Below, in pieces: positions 41,896 through 55,135 of a stretch of DNA of 64,000 bases. This DNA is from Gallionella sp. (GTDB lineage: Bacteria > Pseudomonadota > Gammaproteobacteria > Burkholderiales > Gallionellaceae), in NCBI GenBank assembly GCA_023259035.1, contig JAHFRA010000013.1:1-64000 (forward strand), given 5' to 3'. Each line of letters starts with the position of its first letter. Positions within the stretch are counted from its first letter, which is position 1. A program made the translations under genes and the position numbers. The notes under the pieces are model-generated. The model saw nothing but the letters and a program-made list of their open reading frames with translations. It had not been told where the DNA came from and searched no databases.

Positions 41896-43740
41896 TTAGA
41901 TTCCAGCAGCTTTCAGTGATTTCAGGAATTGCGTGGCGTCTTGATAGCCAGTCACGCGAAAATCCTCCGATTCTTTACCTTGTGCGTCAAAGAATAAGAT
42001 GGCGGGCGGACCGAACAGCCCGTAGCGTTTGAGCAGCGCTTTGTCGGCTTCGCTGTTTGCTGTCAGATCGGCTTGTAGCAATACCACCGATTTGAGTTTT
42101 GCTTGAACGGCGGCATCGGTAAAGGTGAAGCGCTCCATTTCCTTGCAGGAGACGCACCAGTCGGCGTAATAATCCAGCATTATGGGTTTCCCTCTCGCCT
42201 GTGTTAATTGCTGTTCCAGTTCGGCGACATCTTTGATGCGGATAAATTGCAGGGCGGCTGAAGCCTGTGTTTCGACCTTGCCGGCAGTGCCTAAAGGACG
42301 CAGGATGTCGCGCGCGCCGGACAGCGCGCCGATCAAATAAGCCACTCCCAGCAGCAGGGTGAGCAAACCGATACCCTTAAGCAGCTTGTGCCAGCCGTTG
42401 GCGTTGTGCGGCAAGGCATCCAGCGCACGCAGGTAAATTCCCGAGAAGACCAGCAGCGCCGCCCATAGCAGCATTTGCACGCCGATCGGCAGCAGCGCTT
42501 GAACGATCCAGATCGCCAGTGCCAGCAGCAACACGCCGAAAAAGTTTTTTACCGATTCCATCCACGCGCCGGCCTTGGGCAACAATACGCCTGCCGAAGT
42601 GCCGATCAGCAGCAGCGGCGCGCCCATGCCGAGTGCCAGCACAAACAGTGCGACACCGCCCAGCACGGCATCGTGCGTCTTTCCGATGTAGAGCAGCGCG
42701 CCAGCCAGCGGTGCGGCGACGCACGGGCCCACGATGATGGCGGACAATGCGCCCATCATGAACACTCCGCCCAGATGTCCGCCGTGCAGGTGGTTGCTGG
42801 TGTCAGACAGCTTGCTCTGCCAAGAGCTGGGCAGTTGCAATTCATAAAAGCCGAACATCGACAGCGACAGCAGCACGAAGATACCGGCGAAGCTGCCCAG
42901 CACCCAAGGAGTTTGCAGAGCATTGGAAAGCATGTCTCCGGAAAGCCCCGCTGCCACGCCGGCTGCGGCATAGGTGATCGCCATACCCAGCACATACGCC
43001 AGCGACAGGATAAAGGCGTGCATTCTGGTAATTTTGTGACCTCGACCGACGATGATGCCGGACAAAATCGGAATCATCGGGAACACGCAGGGAGTCAAGG
43101 CGAGCAGCAGTCCTGCGCCGAAGAAAAAAGAAACAATCAGCCAGAAGCTGCCGCCCTTGAAAAGTTGCGCGATCTGGGCGTTTTCAGTGGCAGGTGCGGT
43201 TGTAGGAGGCGTGATAGCCGAAGAAGGCGGTGCTTCGGCTGTCGCCGGGGTTGGTAGCGTGCGCAAGTCGGCTTTGGCATCCGGCAGGACAAGCTGGATC
43301 GCCTTTTTGATAGGCGGATAGCATAAGCCCTCCTCGCTGCAGCCCATATAGGTAGCGTTTAATGTAATGCCAGTGGCAGTATCAAGCGACCGATCCAGGG
43401 TGATCTCGGCCTGGATCGAGCGATGAAAAACTTCGGTGCTGCCGAAAGAGGGGTCTTGTTTCATTTCGCCTCTTGGCAAATTCACCGCCAGGATTTTGGC
43501 CGTGCCATCCTTGATCTCAAACTTGATTTTGTCGCGATATAAATAGTAGCCCGGCGTCACGTTGATGCTGGCTTGCAGGGTATGTGCATCGAGCACCATG
43601 ATTTGCAGATCGAAAGCCTGATCCGGCGGAAGAAACTTGGGCTGCTTGGTTCCGTTCAGCGAGGGAAGTCGATCCAGCAATCCACCCGCGTTGGATGCGG
43701 GAGCCATAAAACATAACAGCAGCAATAGTACGAAACGCAT
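41896..43740 (-). CDS. dsbD: Thiol:disulfide interchange protein DsbD
   Basis: A 614-residue inner-membrane protein that carries reducing power from cytoplasmic thioredoxin to periplasmic proteins. A signal peptide (MRFVLLLLLCFMAPASNAGG) precedes the periplasmic alpha domain with its Cys pair (YMGCSEEGLCYPP, about residues 130-142). Eight membrane helices carry the redox Cys residues (LLALTPCVFPMIPIL and IVGPCVAAPLAG). The C-terminal thioredoxin-like gamma domain has YADWCVSCKEMERF (about 526-539). All six essential Cys are present. cutA lies three bases upstream. Confidence 0.95.
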   Translation of the reverse strand: MRFVLLLLLCFMAPASNAGGLLDRLPSLNGTKQPKFLPPDQAFDLQIMVLDAHTLQASINVTPGYYLYRDKIKFEIKDGTAKILAVNLPRGEMKQDPSFGSTEVFHRSIQAEITLDRSLDTATGITLNATYMGCSEEGLCYPPIKKAIQLVLPDAKADLRTLPTPATAEAPPSSAITPPTTAPATENAQIAQLFKGGSFWLIVSFFFGAGLLLALTPCVFPMIPILSGIIVGRGHKITRMHAFILSLAYVLGMAITYAAAGVAAGLSGDMLSNALQTPWVLGSFAGIFVLLSLSMFGFYELQLPSSWQSKLSDTSNHLHGGHLGGVFMMGALSAIIVGPCVAAPLAGALLYIGKTHDAVLGGVALFVLALGMGAPLLLIGTSAGVLLPKAGAWMESVKNFFGVLLLALAIWIVQALLPIGVQMLLWAALLVFSGIYLRALDALPHNANGWHKLLKGIGLLTLLLGVAYLIGALSGARDILRPLGTAGKVETQASAALQFIRIKDVAELEQQLTQARGKPIMLDYYADWCVSCKEMERFTFTDAAVQAKLKSVVLLQADLTANSEADKALLKRYGLFGPPAILFFDAQGKESEDFRVTGYQDATQFLKSLKAAGI

Positions 43741-43743
43741 AGG

Positions 43744-44073
43744 TTATTCCTTGAGGGCGTTGGTTTCCTGGCTTACCCAGTCCAGATAAGCGGGCAAGCC
43801 AGTTGTTACAGGGACAGCGATGATTTCGGGAAGTTCGTAAGGATGCGCCGCGTGGATCAGTTGCTCAAGGCGCGGGTAGGCAGCTTTTGTGGTCTTGATC
43901 AGCAGCGGCACTTCGGTAGCGGTTTCGATTTTACCTTGCCAGCGATAAGTCGAGGTGCAGGGAGCAAGCTGGTTCACGCAAGCCGCAACCCGTTCCCCGA
44001 TAAGCCGCTGCGCCAGTTGCCCAGCGGCCTGCACATCCGGCAGATTGGTAATGACTAATAAGATGTCGCTCAT
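43744..44073 (-). CDS. cutA: Divalent-cation tolerance protein CutA
   Basis: A 109-residue trimeric CutA1 protein. LLVITNLPDVQAAGQLAQRL, VAACVNQLAPCTSTYRWQGK and TEVPLLIKTTKAAYPRLEQL are the conserved blocks, with the C-terminal HPYELPEIIAVPVTTGLPAY. Its exact cellular role is unsettled; copper sensitivity gave the name. It is directly upstream of dsbD, a frequent pairing. Its start codon lies three bases from a MITE-like inverted repeat. Confidence 0.94.
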   Translation of the reverse strand: MSDILLVITNLPDVQAAGQLAQRLIGERVAACVNQLAPCTSTYRWQGKIETATEVPLLIKTTKAAYPRLEQLIHAAHPYELPEIIAVPVTTGLPAYLDWVSQETNALKE

Positions 44074-44076
44074 GAC

Positions 44077-44263
44077 ATGAACACTTCTAGAAATTCAGAA
44101 TTTCGGGATACGGCACAAGGCGCACGGAGCGCAACGACCGACGGCATATCATTGGATAAACGAGGGAGTGAGCGCCGCGCAACGCAGCGATGTGCCCGAA
44201 ATGGGGTAAGCAGGCAATCCGCGCAGCGGATGCTCGCAAAAATGGATTTATAGAGGTGTTCAT
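44077..44263. mobile_element. MITE-like element with 18-base terminal inverted repeats
   Basis: ATGAACACTTCTAGAAAT (44077-44094) and ATTTATAGAGGTGTTCAT (44246-44263) are inverted copies matching at 16 of 18 bases, bounding a 187-base non-coding element that fills the holA-cutA gap exactly. The right end contains the TGA stop of holA (44260-44262). A related half-site (TTTATAGAGG) occurs near 49710. Confidence 0.65.
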
Positions 44264-45261
44264 TTGGCGAAGCGCAATCCCAGTTGTAACAATTCATCCC
44301 ACACGTCGCCCTGGCGCAAGCCCTTGATGGTCTTGTCCAGCCGTGCGGCCTGCTGCATGGCGCGTTCGATGTGCGGAAATTTCAGGCGGCGCGCGGCATT
44401 CTCCACCAGGCCCACGCTGGCGCCCCAAATGCGCGCATCGCGGACGGCGGTATTCAGGTTGCTGCCGCGCTGCATGGCTTGCAACACCTTGCCCAGCTTG
44501 CGTATCTCTTCGCTGATGGCCCACAGCACCAGCACAGTAGCGGTTCCCTCGGCACGCAGGCCGTCGAGGATGCGCGCGAAACGCGTCGCATTACCGTTCA
44601 GCATCGCTTCGGTAAGTTTGTAAATATCGTAGCGCGCCACGTCCATCACCGCGTCCTTGACCTGCTCGAAAGACACCTGCCCGGCCGGGAACAGCAGCGC
44701 AAGCTTCTGGATTTCCTGAAACGCCGCAAGCAGATTGCCCTCGCAGCGGTCGGCAAGAAATTCCAGCGTGGCCTCGTCGGCGCTCTGTTCCTGCCGCTTC
44801 ATGCGCCCCGCAATCCAGCGCGGCAGCGCATTGCGCGGAACATCGTCGGCAGAAACCATCACGCCGTGCCGCTCCAACGCGCCAAACCACTGGCTTTTCT
44901 GCGCGGTCTTGTCGAGTTTGGGCAAGGAAATCAGCGTGAGTATATCGCCGCTCAAATTGGCGACGTAATCCTGCAATGCCTGCCCGCCTTCCGTGCCGGG
45001 CTTGCCGGACGGGATGCGCAGGTCGATGACCTTGCGCTCGGCAAACAGCGAAAGGCTTTGCGCGCTGTTGCGCAATTCGCTCCATTTGAAATGCTGTTCG
45101 GCAACAAAGGTTTCCCGTTCGGAATACCCGGCGGCGCGTGCCGCCGCGCGGATGCTGTCCGCCGCCTCGACCGCCAGCAGCAGCGCATCGCCATACACCA
45201 CATACAGCGGTTTAAGGCCGGAAGCAAGGTGGCGCGGCAGCTCTTCACTGGTTATTTGCAT
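44260..45261 (-). CDS. holA: DNA polymerase III subunit delta
   Basis: A 333-residue clamp-loader subunit that opens the beta clamp. MQITSEELPRHLASGLKPLY and VVYGDALLLAVEAADSIRAA form the AAA+-like N-terminal region. LFAERKVIDLRIPSGKPGTE (about residues 73-92) is the conserved beta-interaction area, and the C-terminal collar domain includes LKFPHIERAMQQAARLDKTI. It has no P-loop, as expected for delta. It is between lptE and a MITE-like element that provides its stop codon, in the order leuS-lptE-holA. Confidence 0.94.
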   Translation of the reverse strand: MQITSEELPRHLASGLKPLYVVYGDALLLAVEAADSIRAAARAAGYSERETFVAEQHFKWSELRNSAQSLSLFAERKVIDLRIPSGKPGTEGGQALQDYVANLSGDILTLISLPKLDKTAQKSQWFGALERHGVMVSADDVPRNALPRWIAGRMKRQEQSADEATLEFLADRCEGNLLAAFQEIQKLALLFPAGQVSFEQVKDAVMDVARYDIYKLTEAMLNGNATRFARILDGLRAEGTATVLVLWAISEEIRKLGKVLQAMQRGSNLNTAVRDARIWGASVGLVENAARRLKFPHIERAMQQAARLDKTIKGLRQGDVWDELLQLGLRFAK

Positions 45262-45275
45262 TGGAACTCCGTAGT

Positions 45276-45776
45276 CTATTGAGGCTGCGGTTTTGCATGG
45301 CTTAAACGACGCACGATTTGCTGCACCATGTCTGAACGCATGCTTTGGTAGAGCAGAGTCTCTTCGGCTTCCTTGGCGAGAATTTTGGTATCGTCATAAG
45401 AATAATCACGGCGTAGCACAATTTCCTCGGCGGGGATCCAGTCCTGCTGCTTGAGATCATAAGCGCGCAATGAAACGCGGTAGTGCAGTTGAAACTCGCT
45501 CACACGCCCGCTGCCGCCCAGCGTGAGAATTTGCTTTTCGGGAATTTCGCTGGCGATGTTAAGCACCACATCGGCCTGTTCGGCAGCGTTTACCAGTTTC
45601 ACCTTGTTGGCTTCCAAGTTGCGGCGCAGGTCGGCGATAAAGAGCGAGCCGGGATTGGCCGCGTCCAGATACAGCGCATTAAACGGCATCCCCGCCTGCC
45701 CGCGTAAATGGAAGCCGCAGGCGGTCAGCAACAGCGTGGTCAGCAACAGGGCGATCATCTGCAACACTGTGCGCAT
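45276..45776 (-). CDS. lptE: LPS-assembly lipoprotein LptE
   Basis: A 166-residue outer-membrane lipoprotein that plugs the LptD barrel for lipopolysaccharide export. The signal MRTVLQMIALLLTTLLLTAC has a lipobox LTAC (Cys20), followed by GFHLRGQAGMPFNALYLDA, the standard LptE mature start. The rest is the two-layer domain with VSEFQLHYRVSLRAYD. It lies between leuS (9 bases upstream) and holA, the conserved leuS-lptE-holA order. Confidence 0.94.
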   Translation of the reverse strand: MRTVLQMIALLLTTLLLTACGFHLRGQAGMPFNALYLDAANPGSLFIADLRRNLEANKVKLVNAAEQADVVLNIASEIPEKQILTLGGSGRVSEFQLHYRVSLRAYDLKQQDWIPAEEIVLRRDYSYDDTKILAKEAEETLLYQSMRSDMVQQIVRRLSHAKPQPQ

Positions 45777-45785
45777 CTTGTTCTC

Positions 45786-48515
<2,730 letters not shown>

Positions 48516-48670
48516 TCATCTGTATCCCGGATCGTCCATTGGCAAATAAATGCGAACGAAATCGCCGGGAAATTCATCAATGCTGCTCGGCAGGTGCAAT
48601 GGCCGTGAGTGGGTCTTTGTTATAGAATCGCGTATCAAATAATTTTCCATACTGTTCAGGAGATATCATC

Positions 48671-49585
48671 ATGTCGTGCAAGCACCCCGTTATTGCTGTC
48701 ACTGGTTCTTCAGGTGCGGGAACCACCACGGTCAAACTGGCCTTTGAAAACATCTTCCGCCGCGAAGAAATAAAAGCTGCGGTCGTCGAAGGCGACAGTC
48801 TGCACAGCCTGGATCGCATGGCATTCCGTGCTGCTGCTGCTGAAGCAGCGAAAGCCGGCAACAATTCTTTCAGCCACTTTGGCCCGGAAGCCAACCACTT
48901 TGACAAGATCGAGGCAACATTCAAACAATACGGCGAAACCGGCATGTGCAAGCGCCGCTATTACGTGCATAGCGAAGACGAAGCCGCGCAGCACAACCAG
49001 CATTTCAACCTGACTGACCTGAAGCCGGGGGTATTCACGCCGTGGGAAGACATCGAGGCTAATACTGATCTGTTGTTCTACGAGGGGCTGCACGGCCTGG
49101 CGACTGACGGCGATATTGATGCCGGCAAATATGTGGACTTGGGCATCGGTGTAGTACCGGTGGTCAACCTGGAGTGGATCCAGAAGATACATCGCGACAA
49201 GGCTGAACGCGGCTATTCTGCGGAAGCGACGGTGGATACCATCATGCGCCGCATGCCCGACTACATCAAATATGTCACTCCGCAATTCTCGCGCACCCAT
49301 ATCAACTTCCAGCGCGTAGCCACGGTGGACACCTCCAACCCGTTCATCGCGCGCGACATCCCGACACTGGATGAAAGCTTTGTCGTGATTCGCTTCCGCA
49401 ATCCAAAAGGCGTGGACTTCCCGTACATGTTGACCATGATTCCCGAATCTTTCATGTCCCGCGCCAATACGCTGGTCGTGCCCGGCGGAAAGATGAGCTA
49501 TGCGATGGAAATCATCCTCTCGCCAATCCTGCACGACATGATTGAGGGGGCGGGTTCAAATCAGAAGTGCAACTTTTGCAAGTGA
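48671..49585 (+). CDS. prk: Phosphoribulokinase
   Basis: A 304-residue enzyme that makes ribulose-1,5-bisphosphate, the RuBisCO substrate, so the organism likely fixes CO2 by the Calvin cycle. The P-loop region is IAVTGSSGAGTTTVKLAFEN (about residues 8-27), with the catalytic Asp and Arg area VVEGDSLHSLDRMAFR (about 39-54). HFGPEANHFDKIE and FYEGLHGLATDGDIDAGKYV (Walker B) follow. It is the octameric proteobacterial class I form by length. The gene stands alone between divergent leuS and uvrD, with no RuBisCO gene nearby. A strong terminator follows. Confidence 0.96.
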   Translation: MSCKHPVIAVTGSSGAGTTTVKLAFENIFRREEIKAAVVEGDSLHSLDRMAFRAAAAEAAKAGNNSFSHFGPEANHFDKIEATFKQYGETGMCKRRYYVHSEDEAAQHNQHFNLTDLKPGVFTPWEDIEANTDLLFYEGLHGLATDGDIDAGKYVDLGIGVVPVVNLEWIQKIHRDKAERGYSAEATVDTIMRRMPDYIKYVTPQFSRTHINFQRVATVDTSNPFIARDIPTLDESFVVIRFRNPKGVDFPYMLTMIPESFMSRANTLVVPGGKMSYAMEIILSPILHDMIEGAGSNQKCNFCK

Positions 49586-49617
49586 ACAGAATAATTAGAT
49601 TATTGCATTTACCATAG

Positions 49618-49652
49618 CGGGGAATCGGGCAAACCGGTTCCCCGTTTTCTTT
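49618..49652 (+). terminator. Intrinsic terminator after prk
   Basis: CGGGGAATC / GGTTCCCCG stem (one mismatch or bulge, about 9-base loop) followed by TTTTCTTTT, 33 bases after the prk stop. Confidence 0.85.
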
Positions 49653-49748
49653 TGCTGGCGCGCCGATGCGTGAATTAATAGCATTCGCAGGATCGCGACG
49701 GGGTTTGGGTTTATAGAGGCACCCTCTGTCCTGTGGGATAATCGCGCA

Positions 49749-52004
<2,256 letters not shown>

Positions 52005-52040
52005 GAGAAAATCGGCATGGCAGAATTGGGTTCCCGGTAG

Positions 52041-52679
52041 ATGGTGTCAATACAGGACAAGATAACTTTTGCCGGGGCTGCGGGCCAGCTTGAGGGCGTT
52101 CTGCACCTTCCCGATGTTGGACATGAGTCGGGCCGAAGTGGCGCGCCGCGATTTATCGCGGTAGTTGCGCATCCGCTGCCCGTCATGGGCGGGACGATGG
52201 ACAACAAGGTCGTCACCACACTGGCCAATGCTTTAGTGGAATCAGGCTGTGCCACGCTGCGCTTTAATTTTCGCGGGGTTGGCGAGAGCGACGGCAACTA
52301 TGACGGGGGCGACGGCGAAATGCTGGATACGATAGCTGCGACCAATTTCATGCGCGCCAAATTCCCCGGCTTGCCGTTGATCGGCGCGGGGTTTTCTTTC
52401 GGCGGCTATGTGCAGGCGCGCGCGGCCAGGGAGCTGCAACCGCACAGGTTGGTGCTCGTCGCGCCTGCCGTGGGGCGATTTGCCATGCCGGAGGTTCCGG
52501 CCAATACCTTGCTGATTCATGGCGACCAGGACGATGTGGTGAGTTTGCACGAGCTGTTGCAATGGGCGAGCCCGCAGCGTTTGCCGATAGTTGTGCTGGC
52601 GGGAGCGGGACATTTTTTTCACGGACGACTGACGCAGCTGAAGCAAATCGTGTTGCAGTACATGGGGACACAAGCATGA
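52041..52679 (+). CDS. Alpha/beta hydrolase (dienelactone-hydrolase-like)
   Basis: A 212-residue cytoplasmic alpha/beta hydrolase. The nucleophile elbow is [15 protein letters not shown] (about residues 115-129; G-F-S-F-G with catalytic Ser). The Asp is likely in [15 protein letters not shown] (about 157-171) and the His in [15 protein letters not shown] (about 184-198). [17 protein letters not shown] near the N-terminus resembles the oxyanion-hole region of this family. Its stop overlaps the next gene start (ATGA at 52676-52679), making it the first gene of a four-gene coupled operon with an ABC transporter. The substrate is unknown. Confidence 0.87.
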   Translation: MVSIQDKITFAGAAGQLEGVLHLPDVGHESGRSGAPRFIAVVAHPLPVMGGTMDNKVVTTLANALVESGCATLRFNFRGVGESDGNYDGGDGEMLDTIAATNFMRAKFPGLPLIGAGFSFGGYVQARAARELQPHRLVLVAPAVGRFAMPEVPANTLLIHGDQDDVVSLHELLQWASPQRLPIVVLAGAGHFFHGRLTQLKQIVLQYMGTQA

Positions 52680-53590
52680 GTGTTGTGCTGAGCGCGTGTA
52701 ACCTGCGCAAATCCTACGGCGATCAAGTGGTGGTGGATGGGCTGACTGTGTCCATCCAACGCGGGGAATGTTTTGGCCTGTTGGGGCCGAACGGCGCGGG
52801 CAAGACAACGACGCTGCGGTTGATGCTCGGGCTGATCGAGCCGGACGCCGGCGAGTTGAATTTACTGGATCACCCAGTGCCACAACAGGCACGCGCCGCG
52901 CGGTTGCGCGTCGGCGTGGTACCGCAGATGGACAATCTCGATCCGGATTTCACCGTCACGGAAAACCTGCTGGTGTATGGCCGCTACTTTGGCATGAGCG
53001 ATAAGGCAATCGAAGCGCGCTTGCCGGAGCTGCTGGAGTTTGCGAATCTCACCCACAAGCGTGATGCAAAGGTGCCGACTCTGTCCGGCGGCATGAAACG
53101 GCGGCTGACGCTGGCGCGCGCATTGGTGAACGATCCGGAAGTCCTGTTTCTCGATGAGCCGACCACAGGCCTCGACCCGCAGGCACGCCACCTGATCTGG
53201 CAGCGATTGCGCGAGCTGACAGCGCGCGGCAAGACCTTGCTGCTTACCACTCATTTCATGGATGAGGCGGAGCGGCTCTGCCACCGCCTCGCGGTGATGG
53301 ACAACGGGCGCATCATCAGCGAAGGCTCACCGCGCGAACTGATCGAACGCAACATCGAACCGCAAGTGGTCGAAGTGTTTGGCGAGCAAGCGGCAGCATG
53401 GGCGCAAGGCCATGCGACGCGTCATGCGCAACGCTTCGAGGTGAGCGGCGAGACGGTGTTTTGCTACGTGGACGATGCGCAGCCGCTGTTGCGGGAATTG
53501 CAGCAACATCCGCATCTGCGCTACCTGCATCGTCCGGCGAACCTGGAAGATGTGTTCCTCAAACTAACCGGGCGGGAGATGCGCGAATGA
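52676..53590 (+). CDS. ABC transporter ATP-binding protein (NodI-like)
   Basis: A 304-residue ABC-2-type exporter ATPase. Walker A is [20 protein letters not shown] (about residues 35-54), the signature is [18 protein letters not shown] (about 137-154), Walker B is [16 protein letters not shown], and the H-loop is [14 protein letters not shown]. The C-terminal about 80-residue extension ([11 protein letters not shown]...) fits the NodI/DrrA group. The frame is open upstream through the hydrolase gene, but the ATG at 52676 ([15 protein letters not shown]) is the proper start. It is coupled by ATGA overlaps to the genes on both sides. Outside rhizobia such NodIJ-like pairs are not nodulation genes and their cargo is unknown. 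Confidence 0.92.
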   Translation: MSVVLSACNLRKSYGDQVVVDGLTVSIQRGECFGLLGPNGAGKTTTLRLMLGLIEPDAGELNLLDHPVPQQARAARLRVGVVPQMDNLDPDFTVTENLLVYGRYFGMSDKAIEARLPELLEFANLTHKRDAKVPTLSGGMKRRLTLARALVNDPEVLFLDEPTTGLDPQARHLIWQRLRELTARGKTLLLTTHFMDEAERLCHRLAVMDNGRIISEGSPRELIERNIEPQVVEVFGEQAAAWAQGHATRHAQRFEVSGETVFCYVDDAQPLLRELQQHPHLRYLHRPANLEDVFLKLTGREMRE

Positions 53591-54054
53591 ATCTGATATT
53601 CCGCCTGATCTACGTGTTCATCCTGTCGCTTTTTCGCGAACGCTTGCACTTAGGAAAAACACAAAGCCGTCTCTCCCTGCGCGTGCTGCCGAATGATCTG
53701 GATATAAATCTCCACATGAACAATGGCCGCTATCTGACCATATGCGATCTCAGCCGGGTAGATTTGTTTATTCGTACCGGTCTGCTGAAAACCATGTTCA
53801 GGCACAAATGGATGCCCATCATTGCCGAACACACCATGAAATACAAAAAACCGCTTGGCCTGTTCGATCGCTTCGATGTATTGCTTGAAGTAACGCACTG
53901 GGACGAAAAGTTTTTTTACATGCAGCATACCTTCCAGAATGACCAGCGTGTAATTGCGGAAGGAACGTCGAAAGGCTGCGTTTATGCGCGAGGCAGCGGC
54001 GTGGTCAAGCCCGATGATGTCATTGCCGCTGTCGAGCAGGACAGGCTGAAATGA
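53587..54054 (+). CDS. Hotdog-fold acyl-CoA thioesterase-like protein
   Basis: A 155-residue protein of the 4HBT/THEM6-like thioesterase group. An N-terminal hydrophobic stretch ([16 protein letters not shown]) could be a membrane anchor. The hotdog signature is [20 protein letters not shown] (about residues 37-56), with the Asp-x-Asn-x-His-Met-Asn-Asn core where the catalytic acid lies. A longer frame runs upstream through the ABC ATPase gene, but the ATG at 53587 overlaps that gene's TGA and is the coherent start. It is inserted between the ATPase and permease genes with ATGA overlaps on both sides, which suggests a working link between an acyl group and the transported substrate. Confidence 0.87.
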   Translation: MNLIFRLIYVFILSLFRERLHLGKTQSRLSLRVLPNDLDINLHMNNGRYLTICDLSRVDLFIRTGLLKTMFRHKWMPIIAEHTMKYKKPLGLFDRFDVLLEVTHWDEKFFYMQHTFQNDQRVIAEGTSKGCVYARGSGVVKPDDVIAAVEQDRLK

Positions 54055-54836
54055 ACAGGCGACATTTTGCAATTCCGAACATCAGCCTGCGCTTCGTCCC
54101 GATCTGGCGGCGCAACTTCATGGTGTGGAAAAAGATGGCTGGCTCGTCGATCCTCGGCCATCTCGCCGACCCGGTGATCTACATGCTGGGCTTGGGTTAC
54201 GGGCTGGGCGGAATGCTGCCGGAAGTCGGCGGCATGCCCTATATTGCCTTCCTCGCCGCCGGGACGGTGTGCTACAGCACGATGAACAGCGCCAGCTTCG
54301 AGGCATTGTATTCCGGCTTCGCGCGCATGCACGAGCAGCGCACCTGGGAGGCGATCCTCAACACGCCGATCACGCTGGACGATATCGTGTTTTCGGAAAT
54401 CGTCTGGGCGGCAAGCAAAAGCCTGCTGTCCGGTCTGGCGGTGCTGGCGGTCATCTGGCTGCTGGGGCTGTCGCATTCGCCGCTGACGCTGTGGCTAATC
54501 CCGCTTTCATTACTGGTCGGTTTGTGTTTTGCTTCGCTTGGTTTGATCGTGACGGCACTTGCACCCGGATATGATTTTTTCATGTACTACTTCACGCTGG
54601 TGATCACGCCGATGGTGCTGTTGTGCGGCGTGTTTTTTCCGGTCGACCAGTTACCGCCGTTGCTGCAAACTGTCTCGTCCATCCTGCCGCTGACGCACGC
54701 GATCAATCTGGCGCGGCCGCTGTTGAATGACGTGATTCCGGCGCATTTCCTGTGGCATGCCGCCGTGTTGCTGGGTTACGCGCTGCTGGGTTTTTATGTG
54801 TCGCTGGTATTGTTCAGAAAAAGGTTGTCACAGTAA
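54051..54836 (+). CDS. ABC-2-type transporter permease (NodJ-like)
   Basis: A 261-residue inner-membrane permease with six predicted helices, partner of the ATPase at 52676. The family block is GMPYIAFLAAGTVCYSTMNS (about residues 61-80), and the C-terminal region has FSGVFFPVDQLP-like LLCGVFFPVDQLPPLLQTVS (about 189-208), typical of NodJ/ABC-2 exporters. It starts at the ATG at 54051 overlapping the thioesterase stop. It is the last gene of the operon; a long inverted repeat follows (54843-54888). Confidence 0.92.
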   Translation: MNRRHFAIPNISLRFVPIWRRNFMVWKKMAGSSILGHLADPVIYMLGLGYGLGGMLPEVGGMPYIAFLAAGTVCYSTMNSASFEALYSGFARMHEQRTWEAILNTPITLDDIVFSEIVWAASKSLLSGLAVLAVIWLLGLSHSPLTLWLIPLSLLVGLCFASLGLIVTALAPGYDFFMYYFTLVITPMVLLCGVFFPVDQLPPLLQTVSSILPLTHAINLARPLLNDVIPAHFLWHAAVLLGYALLGFYVSLVLFRKRLSQ

Positions 54837-54842
54837 CGAGCC

Positions 54843-54888
54843 GTTATCGAACCTGAAGGTGACATGTGAACCTTCAGGGAGCGATAAC
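54843..54888. repeat. Long imperfect inverted repeat at the left edge of the defence-like island
   Basis: GTTATCG (54843-54849) pairs with CGATAAC (54882-54888), and CCTGAAGGT (54852-54860) pairs with ACCTTCAGG (54870-54878), around a 9-base loop. There is no T run. It may end the ABC transcript or mark an insertion junction. The rest of the gap to 55135 holds no gene I can support. Confidence 0.6.
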
Positions 54889-55135
54889 ACAGCGCGATTT
54901 TCGAAGAGATACAAATTAAGCTCGGCTTCGAATTGCAATGCCGTAAAGCTGCACTTCGTAAACGACGTGTCAGTGCCAGTTGCGGAACCTTAGCTTTGAC
55001 TGTTGATTTATAGATAACGAACATTGAGCAAAAGTTTATTGTGGCAAAATGCTGTATTAGTAACCCTTTGGTTTCGTGGGTGGGAATAAGTTACGGTCAA
55101 CATTGTTGAAAGAACGCGAAAGGTAACGGACGGAA

